Of a DNA stretch of 64,000 nt, positions 49,787 to 58,716 are shown piece by piece (positions within the stretch are counted from its first letter, which is position 1; each line of letters starts with the position of its first letter). The notes under the pieces were generated by a model. The model made no database searches and had not been told where the DNA came from. It worked only from the letters and a program-made list of their open reading frames with translations. The position numbers were made by a program, and so were the translations under genes. Source of the stretch: Chloroflexota bacterium (GTDB lineage: Bacteria > Chloroflexota > Anaerolineae > Anaerolineales > Villigracilaceae); contig JACRLC010000076.1 in the NCBI GenBank assembly GCA_016235425.1, positions 1 through 64,000 of the forward strand, in the 5' to 3' direction.

Positions 49787-50437
49787 ATGGATATTATCGC
49801 CAAATTCCAATCCCATCTTCCCGCCGATCTGCAACAGGCCCTCAAGCAGATCAAAACACCGTTCGACGTGCAGGAATATTTGCTGGGCATGCCTTACAAC
49901 GCCGAAGCGCGCGACAGGTCACCGCTGAATGTGATGCTGGACGGGCAATGCCACTGTTTAGACGGAGGATTCCTGGCGGCGCTTTTGCTTTGGAAATTGG
50001 GATTCCCGCCTCTTGTTCTGGACCTTAGGCCTGATCCCGGCATGGACGATGATCATGTCCTTGCGCTGTACCAGCTTGAGGGGCGGTGGGGTGCGGCGGC
50101 GAAGTCAAACTACGTCAATTTGGGATTCCGCGAAGCCATCTACAAGAATCCGCGCGAGCTGGCGATGTCGTATTTCGAGCATTACATCAACACAAAGAGG
50201 GAAAAGACCCTGCGCGGTTACACACGCCCAATGGATCTATCAAAATATCCTGACCCCAACTGGCCGTGGGATGAACAGTCCGCGAACAGGTTATACAAGC
50301 ATTTCTACAAACGCAAACCCATCCCGCTGATCTCGAAATCAACCGCGAAAAGGCTGAACCCGGTCACCGAGAGATTATTCGAAGCAGAGACACTTCACAC
50401 GAATATGAATTGGGTGTTTGGGATTCGGGAAGAATGA
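49787..50437 (+). CDS. Transglutaminase-like cysteine protein (putative)
   Basis: A 216-residue soluble protein. GQCHCLDGGFLAALLLWKLG followed by DDDHVLALYQLEGRWGAAAKSNY resembles the Cys...His...Asp core of bacterial transglutaminase-like proteases. The Cys would be in GQC or CHC, the His in DDDH, and the Asp is less clear. The remainder (YFEHYINTKREKTLRGYTRPMDLSKY) is unassigned. Leaderless start at ATG 49787; an earlier in-frame ATG lies in the hairpin. Not obviously linked to the exporter upstream. Confidence 0.5.
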   Translation: MDIIAKFQSHLPADLQQALKQIKTPFDVQEYLLGMPYNAEARDRSPLNVMLDGQCHCLDGGFLAALLLWKLGFPPLVLDLRPDPGMDDDHVLALYQLEGRWGAAAKSNYVNLGFREAIYKNPRELAMSYFEHYINTKREKTLRGYTRPMDLSKYPDPNWPWDEQSANRLYKHFYKRKPIPLISKSTAKRLNPVTERLFEAETLHTNMNWVFGIREE

Positions 50438-50482
50438 ATTCCCGCCCTCACCCCGCCCCTCTCCCAGAGGGGGAGGGAGAAA
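50438..50482. repeat. CCCTCACCCC-type dispersed repeat remnant
   Basis: A C-rich string CCCTCACCCCGCCCCTCTCCC similar to the stretch at 301-325 (CCCTCACCCCATCCCCTCTCCC). It lies in the convergent gap and has no gene. Confidence 0.4.
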
Positions 50483-51199
50483 CTATGGGCATTTTCTTTT
50501 ATCCCCATTGCCATCCAGGCTGATGTCAATTTCAACGCCTTCCCTGAGTTGAACGATTGCGACTTCGGGATATTGATCCATGTCGAGATCATAAACGGTA
50601 TAAGTGCCCGGATAGATCCACACTTCATTTTCGGGATATTGAAGCAGGGACGGAATGATGATATCGCCGGGCTTGACGATCATTTGATGGTGGGTGCAAT
50701 TCCGCAGGTAGGACGCAACCGGCCAATCCGTAACCTGGATACCAGGCAGGCCTGCAACATCGCCATCCATTGAAGAATAACCTGTCATTATGGAGACCCA
50801 GCCCGTTTGCCCTGGTTGAGATGGGATGGAAATCTGTACCCAATCCGAGAGTATATCCCGCGCCAACACCGAGGCTGATTCTCCCTTCGCAAGCACGCCA
50901 ATTGGGTTATACGCCAGTCCCGGCCCGCGGCGAATGTACAGGTTGCCGTTGACCGCGGTGATCGTATCTTTGACTTGTATCTCTTCAACTATAGGCGTAA
51001 CCGTAACTGTGGGAAGCGGCAGGGTTGAAGTTGGTTCGGGAGGCCGGGTTGCGGTTTCTTCGCTCACGGGCACTTCAGTGATTTGCGCTGGCGCAGTATC
51101 ACTGGGGACAAATCGGGCCGCGCGGCGACATCCGGTTACGGAAACGAATAAAATCCCGGCAAGAGACCAGAGCAATAATTTGGAAAATCTCGAAGACAT
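50483..51199 (-). CDS. SH3b-domain lipoprotein
   Basis: A 238-residue exported protein with lipobox VTGC (Cys24), a Pro/Thr-rich linker and one bacterial SH3 domain at about 85-145 (NLYIRRGPGLAYNPIGVLAKGESASVLARD ... WVQIS). Such domains bind peptidoglycan peptides. The C-terminal ~90 residues (CTHHQMIVKPGDIIIPSLL ... VEIDISLDG) are unassigned and beta-rich. The next gene upstream lies across a short palindromic repeat. Confidence 0.75.
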   Translation of the reverse strand: MSSRFSKLLLWSLAGILFVSVTGCRRAARFVPSDTAPAQITEVPVSEETATRPPEPTSTLPLPTVTVTPIVEEIQVKDTITAVNGNLYIRRGPGLAYNPIGVLAKGESASVLARDILSDWVQISIPSQPGQTGWVSIMTGYSSMDGDVAGLPGIQVTDWPVASYLRNCTHHQMIVKPGDIIIPSLLQYPENEVWIYPGTYTVYDLDMDQYPEVAIVQLREGVEIDISLDGNGDKRKCP

Positions 51200-51222
51200 T
51201 TACAGGCCATTCCTATCAGACT

Positions 51223-51247
51223 CCAAAGTCTGGAGACTTTGGAGTCC
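51223..51247. repeat. Short palindromic repeat (CCAAMGTC family)
   Basis: CCAAAGTC-TGGA-GACTTTGG-AGTCC, preceded by GACT, between the SH3b gene and the MacB-like permease. Confidence 0.65.
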
Positions 51248-51257
51248 GCGGCAAATT

Positions 51258-52508
51258 TTATTCGTAGCGTAACGCTTCCACAGGTTCAAGAGCAGCGGCG
51301 CGATTGGCCGGATAGATACCGAAGAACAGGCCCACCGCCGCGGAGAAAAGCGTGGCCAGCATCACCGCATCAATCCCAACGATCGGAGTAAAAGCTGTGC
51401 CTGAAGCTGTCGCGATCCATCCGACCAGGAATGAGATCAGCCAGCCAAACAGTATCCCGATAATCCCACCGACTAAACTTAGCACGGACGATTCGGTCAG
51501 GAATTGGATCAGGATGTCACGTCTGCGCGCACCCAACGCTTTACGCAGGCCGATCTCGCGCGTCCGTTCAGTGACCGAGACCAGCATGATATTCATAATG
51601 CCGATCCCGCCAACAAGCAGGGAAATGCCGGCAATCCCACCCAGGAAAATGGTCAGAATGCCGGTGATTGTGGAAAAAGTACTCAGAAACTGTTCTTGCG
51701 TGAAGATCGTGAAGTCATCTTCTCCAATCGGCGTACGATGGCGCTGACGCAGGATCTGACTGATCTCTTCGGAAGCTGTTGGCACCGCTTCTGCACTGAT
51801 GGCCTGCACAGTGATGATGTCCACTTCATTATGAGCCTTGCGGCCTGTCAAACGCGCTTGTGCCGTGCTGAAAGGGACAAATGCCTGGTTATCCTGGCTT
51901 CCAAACATACTACCGCCCCTGGACTCCAATACGCCGATCACGCGAAAAGGCTGACCTTCGATCCGCACTGTGTCACCTACCACGCCATCATGGTGGCCAA
52001 ACAAATTGTCTGCGGTTTCCGGGCCCAGCACAACTACCGAAGCGTATCCAAGGACGTGTTCTTCATTGATGAACTCGCCTTCTGTCAATATTAAGTTGCT
52101 GATCTCAGATTCTTCGGGTACAACACCCATAATTGTCGTGGAAGTGCTCTCGCCGCCAAAAGTAATCGTGCCACTCGTCTGCAGGGCTGGCGCTACCATC
52201 AGCACTGACGGTGCAGCCAGCGGATCGGCGAGTGCATCGGCATCTGCCAGTGTAAGCGGGCGCTCAAAGGCGACGGTCCTTGGGCCGCCAGGACCTCCCT
52301 CCTGCATATTTCCCCTGAAGACGAACAATAAGTTTGTGCCAATACTGGTAATTGAACCGGTGATAGACTGCTCCGCGCCGTTCCCAATGGCTAGCATGGC
52401 GATTACCGCCGCGACGCCGATCACAATCCCCAGCACCGTCAGGCCGGAGCGCATTTTATTACCAGCCAGGCTTTCAAGAGCTTCAAGGAATGCTTGTGCT
52501 AATGTCAT
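51258..52508 (-). CDS. MacB-type ABC permease
   Basis: A 416-residue permease with the classic MacB layout: N-terminal helix ([25 protein letters not shown]), a large extracytoplasmic MacB_PCD domain and three C-terminal helices starting [32 protein letters not shown]. The family motif [16 protein letters not shown] follows them and the tail is [17 protein letters not shown]. The ATG at 52508 has GGAG eight bases upstream; ATG 52514 is too close. It overlaps the ATPase gene by 26 bases. Exports peptides, antibiotics or lipids. Confidence 0.92.
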   Translation of the reverse strand: MTLAQAFLEALESLAGNKMRSGLTVLGIVIGVAAVIAMLAIGNGAEQSITGSITSIGTNLLFVFRGNMQEGGPGGPRTVAFERPLTLADADALADPLAAPSVLMVAPALQTSGTITFGGESTSTTIMGVVPEESEISNLILTEGEFINEEHVLGYASVVVLGPETADNLFGHHDGVVGDTVRIEGQPFRVIGVLESRGGSMFGSQDNQAFVPFSTAQARLTGRKAHNEVDIITVQAISAEAVPTASEEISQILRQRHRTPIGEDDFTIFTQEQFLSTFSTITGILTIFLGGIAGISLLVGGIGIMNIMLVSVTERTREIGLRKALGARRRDILIQFLTESSVLSLVGGIIGILFGWLISFLVGWIATASGTAFTPIVGIDAVMLATLFSAAVGLFFGIYPANRAAALEPVEALRYE

Positions 52509-53181
52509 TTCCATTCTCCAGTAGCCCATCGCGCAAACGGATCACGTGATGGGTCTGCTCGGCGATGGCGGAATCGTGCGTCACAATGATCAAAGTTGTT
52601 CCCCACTCGCGGTTCAAGTTGAGCAGGAGATTCATGATCTCCCTGCCCACTTTGGAATCCAGGTTGCCGGTCGGTTCATCCGCCATGATGATCGCAGGGT
52701 TGTTGACCAGGGCACGCGCAATCGCCACGCGTTGCTGCTGTCCGCCGGAAAGCTCGAACGGACGATGCGTCATGCGGTCTTCCAAACCCACCGCTTTCAG
52801 CGCTTCCATGGCTCGATCGCGTCGGCCTTCGGTAATTCCTGCGTACCGCAAGGGAAGTTCAACGTTGCCAATAGCAGTCAAACGCGCGAGCAGGTTGAAA
52901 CTCTGAAAAACAAACCCGACCTTGCGATTGCGGATGCTGGCAAGCTGATCGTCGTTCAACGCGGCCACAGGCTCGCCATCCAAAATATATTCGCCTGAGC
53001 TTGGCCGGTCGAGGCAGCCCATGGTATTCATCAGAGTGGACTTTCCCGACCCTGAGGGTCCCATGATTGCAACTATGTCCCCGCGCTTAACCTTGAACGA
53101 AACCCCACGCAAGGCCTCAACTTCGATTTCGCCCATCTTATACACTTTTTTCAAGTCGTGGGCTTCGATCACCCAATCCAT
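52483..53181 (-). CDS. MacB/LolD-type ABC transporter ATPase
   Basis: A 232-residue stand-alone ATPase: Walker [13 protein letters not shown]-loop FVFQSFNLL, signature [15 protein letters not shown], Walker [14 protein letters not shown]-loop VTHD. In contrast to the two ATPases at 42.5 and 46.2 kb it has no cyclic-nucleotide-binding domain. The ATG at 53181 follows the adaptor stop by one base (TGAGATG). The GGAGG in the adaptor's last codons serves as ribosome site. Confidence 0.93.
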   Translation of the reverse strand: MDWVIEAHDLKKVYKMGEIEVEALRGVSFKVKRGDIVAIMGPSGSGKSTLMNTMGCLDRPSSGEYILDGEPVAALNDDQLASIRNRKVGFVFQSFNLLARLTAIGNVELPLRYAGITEGRRDRAMEALKAVGLEDRMTHRPFELSGGQQQRVAIARALVNNPAIIMADEPTGNLDSKVGREIMNLLLNLNREWGTTLIIVTHDSAIAEQTHHVIRLRDGLLENGNDISTSIP

Positions 53182-53182
53182 C

Positions 53183-54439
53183 TCAACCTCCAAACGGCCC
53201 GAAGCTTTGCGACGGCGGATTCAAAATCACCTGATCACCCTCTTTCAAGTCTCCGTCTACTACAACACTCATCGAATCGGACGACTGGCCGAGTCTGATT
53301 TTGACCATGACCGGCTGGCCGTCTTTCAGCACATACACCACCCGGGTATTATCCACCAAACGGACAGCGCGGTTGGGCACGAGCAAGGCGTTCTTGACCT
53401 CTTTCACAACGATATTGACCGCCGCGGTCATGCCCGGTTTGACCAATTCGTCTGCATCCGTGATTTCAACGGTCACGGTGAAATTGACAATCCCCTGCAC
53501 CGTATCACCGGCCTGTCCCACTTCCACGACTTCGCCGTGGTATTCCTTGCCGAGAATTGCATCGAAACTCAAAGTCACAGGCATTCCGAGTCCCACGTTG
53601 TTGATATCCACCTCTGAGACTTGAACATCCACCAGCAAGTGGGAAAGATCGTCCAGCCGAAAAGCAGTTGCGCCTGTATTCACCTGATCGCCCACGACCG
53701 GCCCGGCCTGCGTGATCGTCCCATCAAATGGGGCAATGATGCTTCCCATGTTCAAGGTCACTTTCGCCGCGGCCACGCGGGCTTCAGCGGCGGCAACATC
53801 TTCGGGGCTGGGACCGTCCTTCACCCGTTCGTAAGCGCGTTGCGCATCTTCCAATTGCGCCAGGGCCAGCGCCAGTTTTTCGTCGGCATCGGCAATGGTC
53901 TCTTTATCTGCATAGCCTTTGTATTCGCGGATCTTTGGAACGCCGCCTACGATATAAACATCGGTAATCGTAATTTTCCCATTAAGCGACTGGCGATAAT
54001 CGTAAGCCTTCTTGTAATCCTGCTCGGCTTTATCGAGCGTAATCGCGGCCTGGGCCTTGGCGGTGTTCGAGTTCATCAGGTCGTCCAGCGCCCTTTGCGC
54101 GCTGACCAGGTCTGCTTCTGCCAGGATAATGTTTTGGGAAACTGAAGCCTTATCGAGGCTGGCCAGCACATCGTCCCGTTTGACGCGGTCGCCGACTTCC
54201 ACATTCACAGCGTCCACAGTTCCATTCGTCTGCCAGACCAGGGTTGCGCTTCGCTGTGCGCGCACACTTCCAGTCGCGCCCACGCTCGCTGTCAGATTAC
54301 CGCGCTCGATCACCTCTGTCTGAAATTGCAGGTTCGCCGAATCGCTTCCTCCGCGGAATACAAAAAACAGTATCAACAGGATGAGGGCTATTCCCACTCC
54401 AATGGATACCTTCTTATGTCTCTTGACGAATCCAATCAT
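53183..54439 (-). CDS. MacA/HlyD-type membrane fusion protein
   Basis: A 418-residue adaptor with one N-terminal membrane anchor ([18 protein letters not shown]), a lipoyl-like half ([24 protein letters not shown]), an alpha-hairpin, the second half ([23 protein letters not shown]) and a beta-barrel/MP domain. First gene of the adaptor-ATPase-permease operon. A GGAGG site is eight bases from the ATG. Upstream on this strand lies TTGTGC (54503-54498), 16 bases, TAGAAT (54481-54476), a fair promoter. Confidence 0.9.
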   Translation of the reverse strand: MIGFVKRHKKVSIGVGIALILLILFFVFRGGSDSANLQFQTEVIERGNLTASVGATGSVRAQRSATLVWQTNGTVDAVNVEVGDRVKRDDVLASLDKASVSQNIILAEADLVSAQRALDDLMNSNTAKAQAAITLDKAEQDYKKAYDYRQSLNGKITITDVYIVGGVPKIREYKGYADKETIADADEKLALALAQLEDAQRAYERVKDGPSPEDVAAAEARVAAAKVTLNMGSIIAPFDGTITQAGPVVGDQVNTGATAFRLDDLSHLLVDVQVSEVDINNVGLGMPVTLSFDAILGKEYHGEVVEVGQAGDTVQGIVNFTVTVEITDADELVKPGMTAAVNIVVKEVKNALLVPNRAVRLVDNTRVVYVLKDGQPVMVKIRLGQSSDSMSVVVDGDLKEGDQVILNPPSQSFGPFGG

Positions 54440-54560
54440 GTAAATGCCTCCGTGCGGGTTCTTCCCGCCGTCCCAATTCTACACCTTTGATATGTACGCA
54501 CAAGCAGATAGATGGGTTGTTTTATACCCTTTTTACGTTAATGGGTCATGACGAAAATTG

Positions 54561-54575
54561 TGACGATTGTCGTCA
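54561..54575. promoter_or_regulatory. Possible operator between divergent genes
   Basis: TGACGA-TTG-TCGTCA is a perfect 15-base dyad, preceded 12 bases away by another TGACGA half-site (54549-54554). It lies between the MacAB-type operon and the GltD-like gene. Confidence 0.4.
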
Positions 54576-54670
54576 GCTTTGGTGACATTAAAGCCTGTGT
54601 CTGCCAATGCGGATTGGGTATCATCACACTGACCTTCGTTATTTATCATTAGGTTTTGGAGGCATCCCGC

Positions 54671-56110
54671 ATGCAGGCAGTACCCAGTGAATTCCTGGCC
54701 ATTGACCGAAAAGAACGAGCCAATCGGCCATTTTTTGATTTAGATTTGCGCCCGCCCGAAGTCCGCACGTGCGACTTCGATGACGTGGTCATCTCTTTTG
54801 ATCCCGAACGTGCCATGGTGGAAGCCGCACGCTGCATCCATTGTCCCGACCCGGCCCCGTGCATGTTGGCCTGCCCCGCGCATAATGACATCCCCTCCGC
54901 CATGTGGCTCATCGAACAGGGATGCTTCGCGGATGCCGCCAACATCTATCACAAGACCAGTTCTCTCCCGGAAATCTGTGGACGCGTTTGCCCGCACGAA
55001 GCATTGTGCCAGGGATCGTGTGTACTCAACAAACATCACCAGCCCGTACAGACCGGCGAACTCGAAACCTTCGCCGTGGATTACCAGCGCCGCACCGATG
55101 GCTACATTATTCCCGTGGGAACTCCGTCGGGCAGGAAAGTTGCCATAATCGGAGCCGGACCCGCAGGTCTCGCGTGCGCCGAGCAATTGGTCCGCAAAGG
55201 CCACGAGGTGACCGTCTTCGAATCCAAGCCTGCACCCGGCGGCCTGCTCGTCTATGGCATTCCCAACTTCAAACTCCCCAAGGATGTCTGGGGAGAAAAA
55301 TGGGGGGAATTCGAGCGCGCGGGCGTCAAGTTCCAACCAAATACCTACATCGGCAAGGATAAGACGATTGATGGTTTATTTGCTGAAGGCTTCGAAGCCG
55401 TCTTCATCGGCGTCGGCTCTGAAATTGACGCGAAAATGGAAGACACTCCCGGCACGGATCTCTGCGGCGTTTACGAAGCCACCGACTTCCTCATCCGCGG
55501 CAATGTTGATCCCGCCCTGCTCCCGGACGACATGCGAAGGCCGCTCGAACTTGGCAGGCGCGTGGTCGTCATCGGCGGCGGCGACACGGCCTCTGACTGC
55601 CTCCGTACCGCCCTGCGACTCGGTGCGGAAGAAGTGACCTGTCTCTACCGCCGCACGGAAAAGGAAATGCCCGGCGGCAAGAAAGACCGCAAGATGGCAA
55701 GAGACGAGGGCGCGAAATACCGCTTCCTCACCCAGCCTGTCAAATTCATCGCAGGCGCGGACGGAAAACTCGCGGCCGTCGAATGTATCGAAATGAAACT
55801 CGGCGAACCGGATGCCAAAGGCCGCCGCAGGCCCGTTCCCGTCGAAGGTTCCAACTTCAGCGTCGCGGCAGATACGGCCATTCTCGCGCTCGGCTACTGG
55901 CCCGATCCCATTCTCGGCAAAACCACACCCGACCTCGAAGTCCATGATTGGGGACTCATCATCGTCAAAGACAAGGCCACCGGCGCAACCACGCGGCCCG
56001 GCGTATTCTCCGGCGGAGATTGTGTCACCGGCCCCGATCTCGTCGTCACTGCCATGGTCGGTGGGCGCAAAGCCGCCGCCGCCATTGACGAATATTTACG
56101 AAACAAATAA
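54671..56110 (+). CDS. GltD-like NAD(P)H oxidoreductase (glutamate synthase small subunit family)
   Basis: A 479-residue flavoprotein. An N-terminal double Fe-S region is rich in cysteine (CIHCPDPAPCMLACPAHNDIP; GRVCPHEALCQGSC), followed by FAD-binding VAIIGAGPAGLACAEQLV and NAD(P)-binding VVVIGGGDTASDCLRTAL. The end motif GVFSGGDCVTGPDLVVTAM is typical. Relatives are GltD, NfnB and dihydropyrimidine dehydrogenase subunit A, passing electrons from NAD(P)H to a partner. No GltB or partner gene is adjacent, so the substrate is open. ATG 54671 has TTGGAGG eight bases upstream. Confidence 0.9.
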   Translation: MQAVPSEFLAIDRKERANRPFFDLDLRPPEVRTCDFDDVVISFDPERAMVEAARCIHCPDPAPCMLACPAHNDIPSAMWLIEQGCFADAANIYHKTSSLPEICGRVCPHEALCQGSCVLNKHHQPVQTGELETFAVDYQRRTDGYIIPVGTPSGRKVAIIGAGPAGLACAEQLVRKGHEVTVFESKPAPGGLLVYGIPNFKLPKDVWGEKWGEFERAGVKFQPNTYIGKDKTIDGLFAEGFEAVFIGVGSEIDAKMEDTPGTDLCGVYEATDFLIRGNVDPALLPDDMRRPLELGRRVVVIGGGDTASDCLRTALRLGAEEVTCLYRRTEKEMPGGKKDRKMARDEGAKYRFLTQPVKFIAGADGKLAAVECIEMKLGEPDAKGRRRPVPVEGSNFSVAADTAILALGYWPDPILGKTTPDLEVHDWGLIIVKDKATGATTRPGVFSGGDCVTGPDLVVTAMVGGRKAAAAIDEYLRNK

Positions 56111-56139
56111 CTCCCTGCTGAGGGCAGGCTGATATTGTA

Positions 56140-56157
56140 GGGCGACATTAGTCGCCC
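56140..56157. repeat. Small hairpin repeat upstream of the HExxH gene
   Basis: GGGCGAC-ATTA-GTCGCCC, flanked by TGTA and TGC; core related to the GCGACATTTATGTCGC elements. It may terminate the GltD-like transcript. Confidence 0.5.
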
Positions 56158-56172
56158 TGCATCTTTTAAAGT

Positions 56173-56178
56173 TATAAT
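56173..56178 (+). promoter_or_regulatory. -10 box of leaderless promoter
   Basis: Perfect TATAAT followed by seven bases and the ATG at 56186, without ribosome site. Confidence 0.5.
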
Positions 56179-56185
56179 CTCCCGC

Positions 56186-57457
56186 ATGTTACAGCGAATA
56201 TATCAAGCCTTAGAGTACACAACCTACATCCTCGTCTGCGCCTCCCTGCTCGGCTACAGCACACCGCCCACCACAGACAAAATCGAAAACATTCGCGCCT
56301 TCACGCGCGACATCGAATTCGACTACATCAGTTGGATGGTTGACGCTTCCCTGCTCAAGCTCGAGTCCGCCACCGTCAACCTGCCGCACAGCCTCGACCC
56401 GGCCGCGCAAAAAGAAATCGTCACCCAATATTTGCGTGTTACACAACTTTCATTCGAACAGGAACACCAGCTCGAGGGACTCTACGCCGACGCATCCATC
56501 CTCGACAAGGAAACCGCCTCCGCCACACTGCGCGCCGAACTCGCCGCCACATATGACCGTATCGCAAAAATCGGCCCCCTTGCAGAAGCCATCCTCCAAA
56601 ACCAGGTCAGTGAAATACTCGCCGAAGCAGACCTCACCATGGGCGGGCAACCCACCCCAAATGTGCTGTATCATTCCACGCCGTTACCCATGGCGCTCAT
56701 CGTTTCCCCGCGCGAACGCATCGAACAAACTGCCAACATCTCCGTTGCAATGGACCTCACCGTGGATGAACAAGCCGCGCTCGAAAAAAACGTGGATACC
56801 CATCTAAACGTCTCCTCGCTCGTCGTTCCCATCGGCGGTATCGGCGTGTATCCCACCATGGTCATGGAAACCACCGACATCCGCTGGCTTCTCGAAGTCG
56901 TCTCCCACGAATGGACTCACAACTACCTCACCCTCCGCCCGCTCGGCATCCTCTACAGCGAAACGCCCGAACTGCGGACAATGAACGAAACGACCGCCTC
57001 AATAGTCGGCAACGAGATCGGGACTCGCGTCCTCGAACGCTTTTATCCTGAACTCATGCCCGCCTCCACCTCGCCCCGCAGCCTGCTCTCGTTACCCACA
57101 AATCCCCTCCCCGACGATTCAAACCCGCCCCCCTTCGACTTCCGCGCCGCCATGCACGAAACGCGCGTCACCGTGGACGCGCTCCTCACCGAAGGAAAAG
57201 TCAAAGAAGCCGAAGCCTACATGGAGTCGCGCCGACTCGTCTTCCTGGAAAACGGATATCTGCTCCGCAAGATCAACCAGGCCTACTTCGCGTTCCACGG
57301 CGCTTACGCAGATGTCCCCGGCGGCGCGGCAGGCGAAGACCCGGTCGGCCCGGCAGTTCGCGCATTGCGCGCCCAAAGCACATCCCTCGCGGATTTTGTA
57401 AACACAATCTCCTGGATGACCAGCTTCGAGCAATTGCAGGAAGCGGCAGCAAAGTAA
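56186..57457 (+). CDS. Putative membrane-anchored HExxH metalloprotease
   Basis: A 423-residue protein with an N-terminal hydrophobic anchor (YTTYILVCASLLGYS) and a mainly helical body. The zinc-protease signature is VVSHEWTHNYLTLRPLG (HEWTH), with a possible third ligand in MNETTASIVGNEIG about 40 residues later, as in gluzincins. No closer family is recognised. It is the first gene of a compact run with the DsbA-cyclophilin fusion, PrsW-like protease and TrmI. Spacing to the next gene is two bases, so a shared envelope role is plausible. Confidence 0.68.
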   Translation: MLQRIYQALEYTTYILVCASLLGYSTPPTTDKIENIRAFTRDIEFDYISWMVDASLLKLESATVNLPHSLDPAAQKEIVTQYLRVTQLSFEQEHQLEGLYADASILDKETASATLRAELAATYDRIAKIGPLAEAILQNQVSEILAEADLTMGGQPTPNVLYHSTPLPMALIVSPRERIEQTANISVAMDLTVDEQAALEKNVDTHLNVSSLVVPIGGIGVYPTMVMETTDIRWLLEVVSHEWTHNYLTLRPLGILYSETPELRTMNETTASIVGNEIGTRVLERFYPELMPASTSPRSLLSLPTNPLPDDSNPPPFDFRAAMHETRVTVDALLTEGKVKEAEAYMESRRLVFLENGYLLRKINQAYFAFHGAYADVPGGAAGEDPVGPAVRALRAQSTSLADFVNTISWMTSFEQLQEAAAK

Positions 57458-57459
57458 AC

Positions 57460-58710
57460 ATGCGTATTCAAAAAACAATTTCGCTTGCCATCCTTATCCT
57501 CGCCAATGGATTCCTCCTCTCAGCCTGCGGATCGTCCACTCCAACCGAGACTCCCATCACCGCGACGCCCACCCCCATCCCGCCGACAGCGACACCCGAG
57601 GTCAGTTGTTCCTCCATCAAAATGGAACCAACCCCCGCGGTCACATCTGGCCCGTTTTCCGTTGCCGCGGATGACTTTATTCTCGGCGATGTGTCAGCTC
57701 CTGTAACCGTGGTTGAGTACTGCGACCTGCAATCCCTGGACTGTCACGGCCTGGCGGACATCCTGAACAAACTGCTCGAAAATCATTCCAGGGATATGCG
57801 CCTCGTTATCCGCCCCATCCCACTGCTCGAACTCAAAGGATTTGAAAATTCGATGATCGCCATGCAGGCGGTCATCGCCGCGGACAAACAGGGCAAATTC
57901 ATCGAAGTCCATAACCTGCTCTATGAAAAATATGCAGAGTGGGCCGGAATGACTTCCACCTCTGCGTTCGAAGGCTGGCTCGCAAGGGAAGTCCCTCCGC
58001 TCGGAGTCGACAAGGCCCAATTCCAAAGCGACCTCAAAAGCCAGGAAACGGTCGCCCAGATGACAGGGTGGTATGAATCGGCAAAGGAAAAAGGTGTCGT
58101 GCCGCCATATCCTCTCGTCCTGATCAATGGCAATCCCGTCAACGTCGGCCTGCTTTACTACGACTATCTCGATCAAGCCATCAGCCTGATCGCGCTGGGC
58201 GCAAAACAGTTCACCGAATGCCCGCCTTTCGCCATTGACCCGGCCAAACAATACATCGCGACCATCCACACCGAAAAAGGTGACATCACCATCCAATTGT
58301 TTGCAGACAAAGCTCCGCTGGCGGTCAACTCTTTCCTCTTCCTTGCGCAGCAGGGATGGTTCGAAGGTGTGACCTTTCACCGCGTCATCCCCGGGTTCGT
58401 TGCGCAAGCCGGCGACCCAAGCGGCACAGGCCAGGGCGGCCCCGGCTATCTCTTCAACAATGAAACAAGTGACCTGAAATTCGACAAACCCGGCATGGTG
58501 GGCATGGCGAACTCCGGGCCAAACACGAACGGAAGCCAATTCTTCATCACCTATGCGCCCGCGCCCCACCTCGACGGAAGCTACACCATCTTCGGTCAGG
58601 TTATCAGCGGCATGGACGTGGTCGAACAACTCACCCCGCGCGATCCAGGACAAGGATTCAGCCTGCCGCCGGGAGATAAAATCATCGGTGTTGACATCGA
58701 AGAAAAATAG
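57460..58710 (+). CDS. Lipoprotein fusion of DsbA-like thioredoxin fold and cyclophilin peptidyl-prolyl isomerase
   Basis: A 416-residue exported protein with lipobox LSAC (Cys22) and Thr/Pro spacer. Residues about 60-240 are DsbA/DsbG-like (VSAPVTVVEYCDLQSLDCHGLADIL). Residues about 265-416 are a cyclophilin (VTFHRVIPGFVAQAGDP; NTNGSQFFITYAPAPHLDG; YTIFGQVISGMDVVEQL). The usual CPxC is replaced by SLDC with an extra Cys seven residues earlier, so the oxidoreductase may be altered or inactive. A combined disulfide/proline folding factor at the membrane is the likely role. Confidence 0.85.
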   Translation: MRIQKTISLAILILANGFLLSACGSSTPTETPITATPTPIPPTATPEVSCSSIKMEPTPAVTSGPFSVAADDFILGDVSAPVTVVEYCDLQSLDCHGLADILNKLLENHSRDMRLVIRPIPLLELKGFENSMIAMQAVIAADKQGKFIEVHNLLYEKYAEWAGMTSTSAFEGWLAREVPPLGVDKAQFQSDLKSQETVAQMTGWYESAKEKGVVPPYPLVLINGNPVNVGLLYYDYLDQAISLIALGAKQFTECPPFAIDPAKQYIATIHTEKGDITIQLFADKAPLAVNSFLFLAQQGWFEGVTFHRVIPGFVAQAGDPSGTGQGGPGYLFNNETSDLKFDKPGMVGMANSGPNTNGSQFFITYAPAPHLDGSYTIFGQVISGMDVVEQLTPRDPGQGFSLPPGDKIIGVDIEEK

Positions 58711-58716
58711 CCGCCC

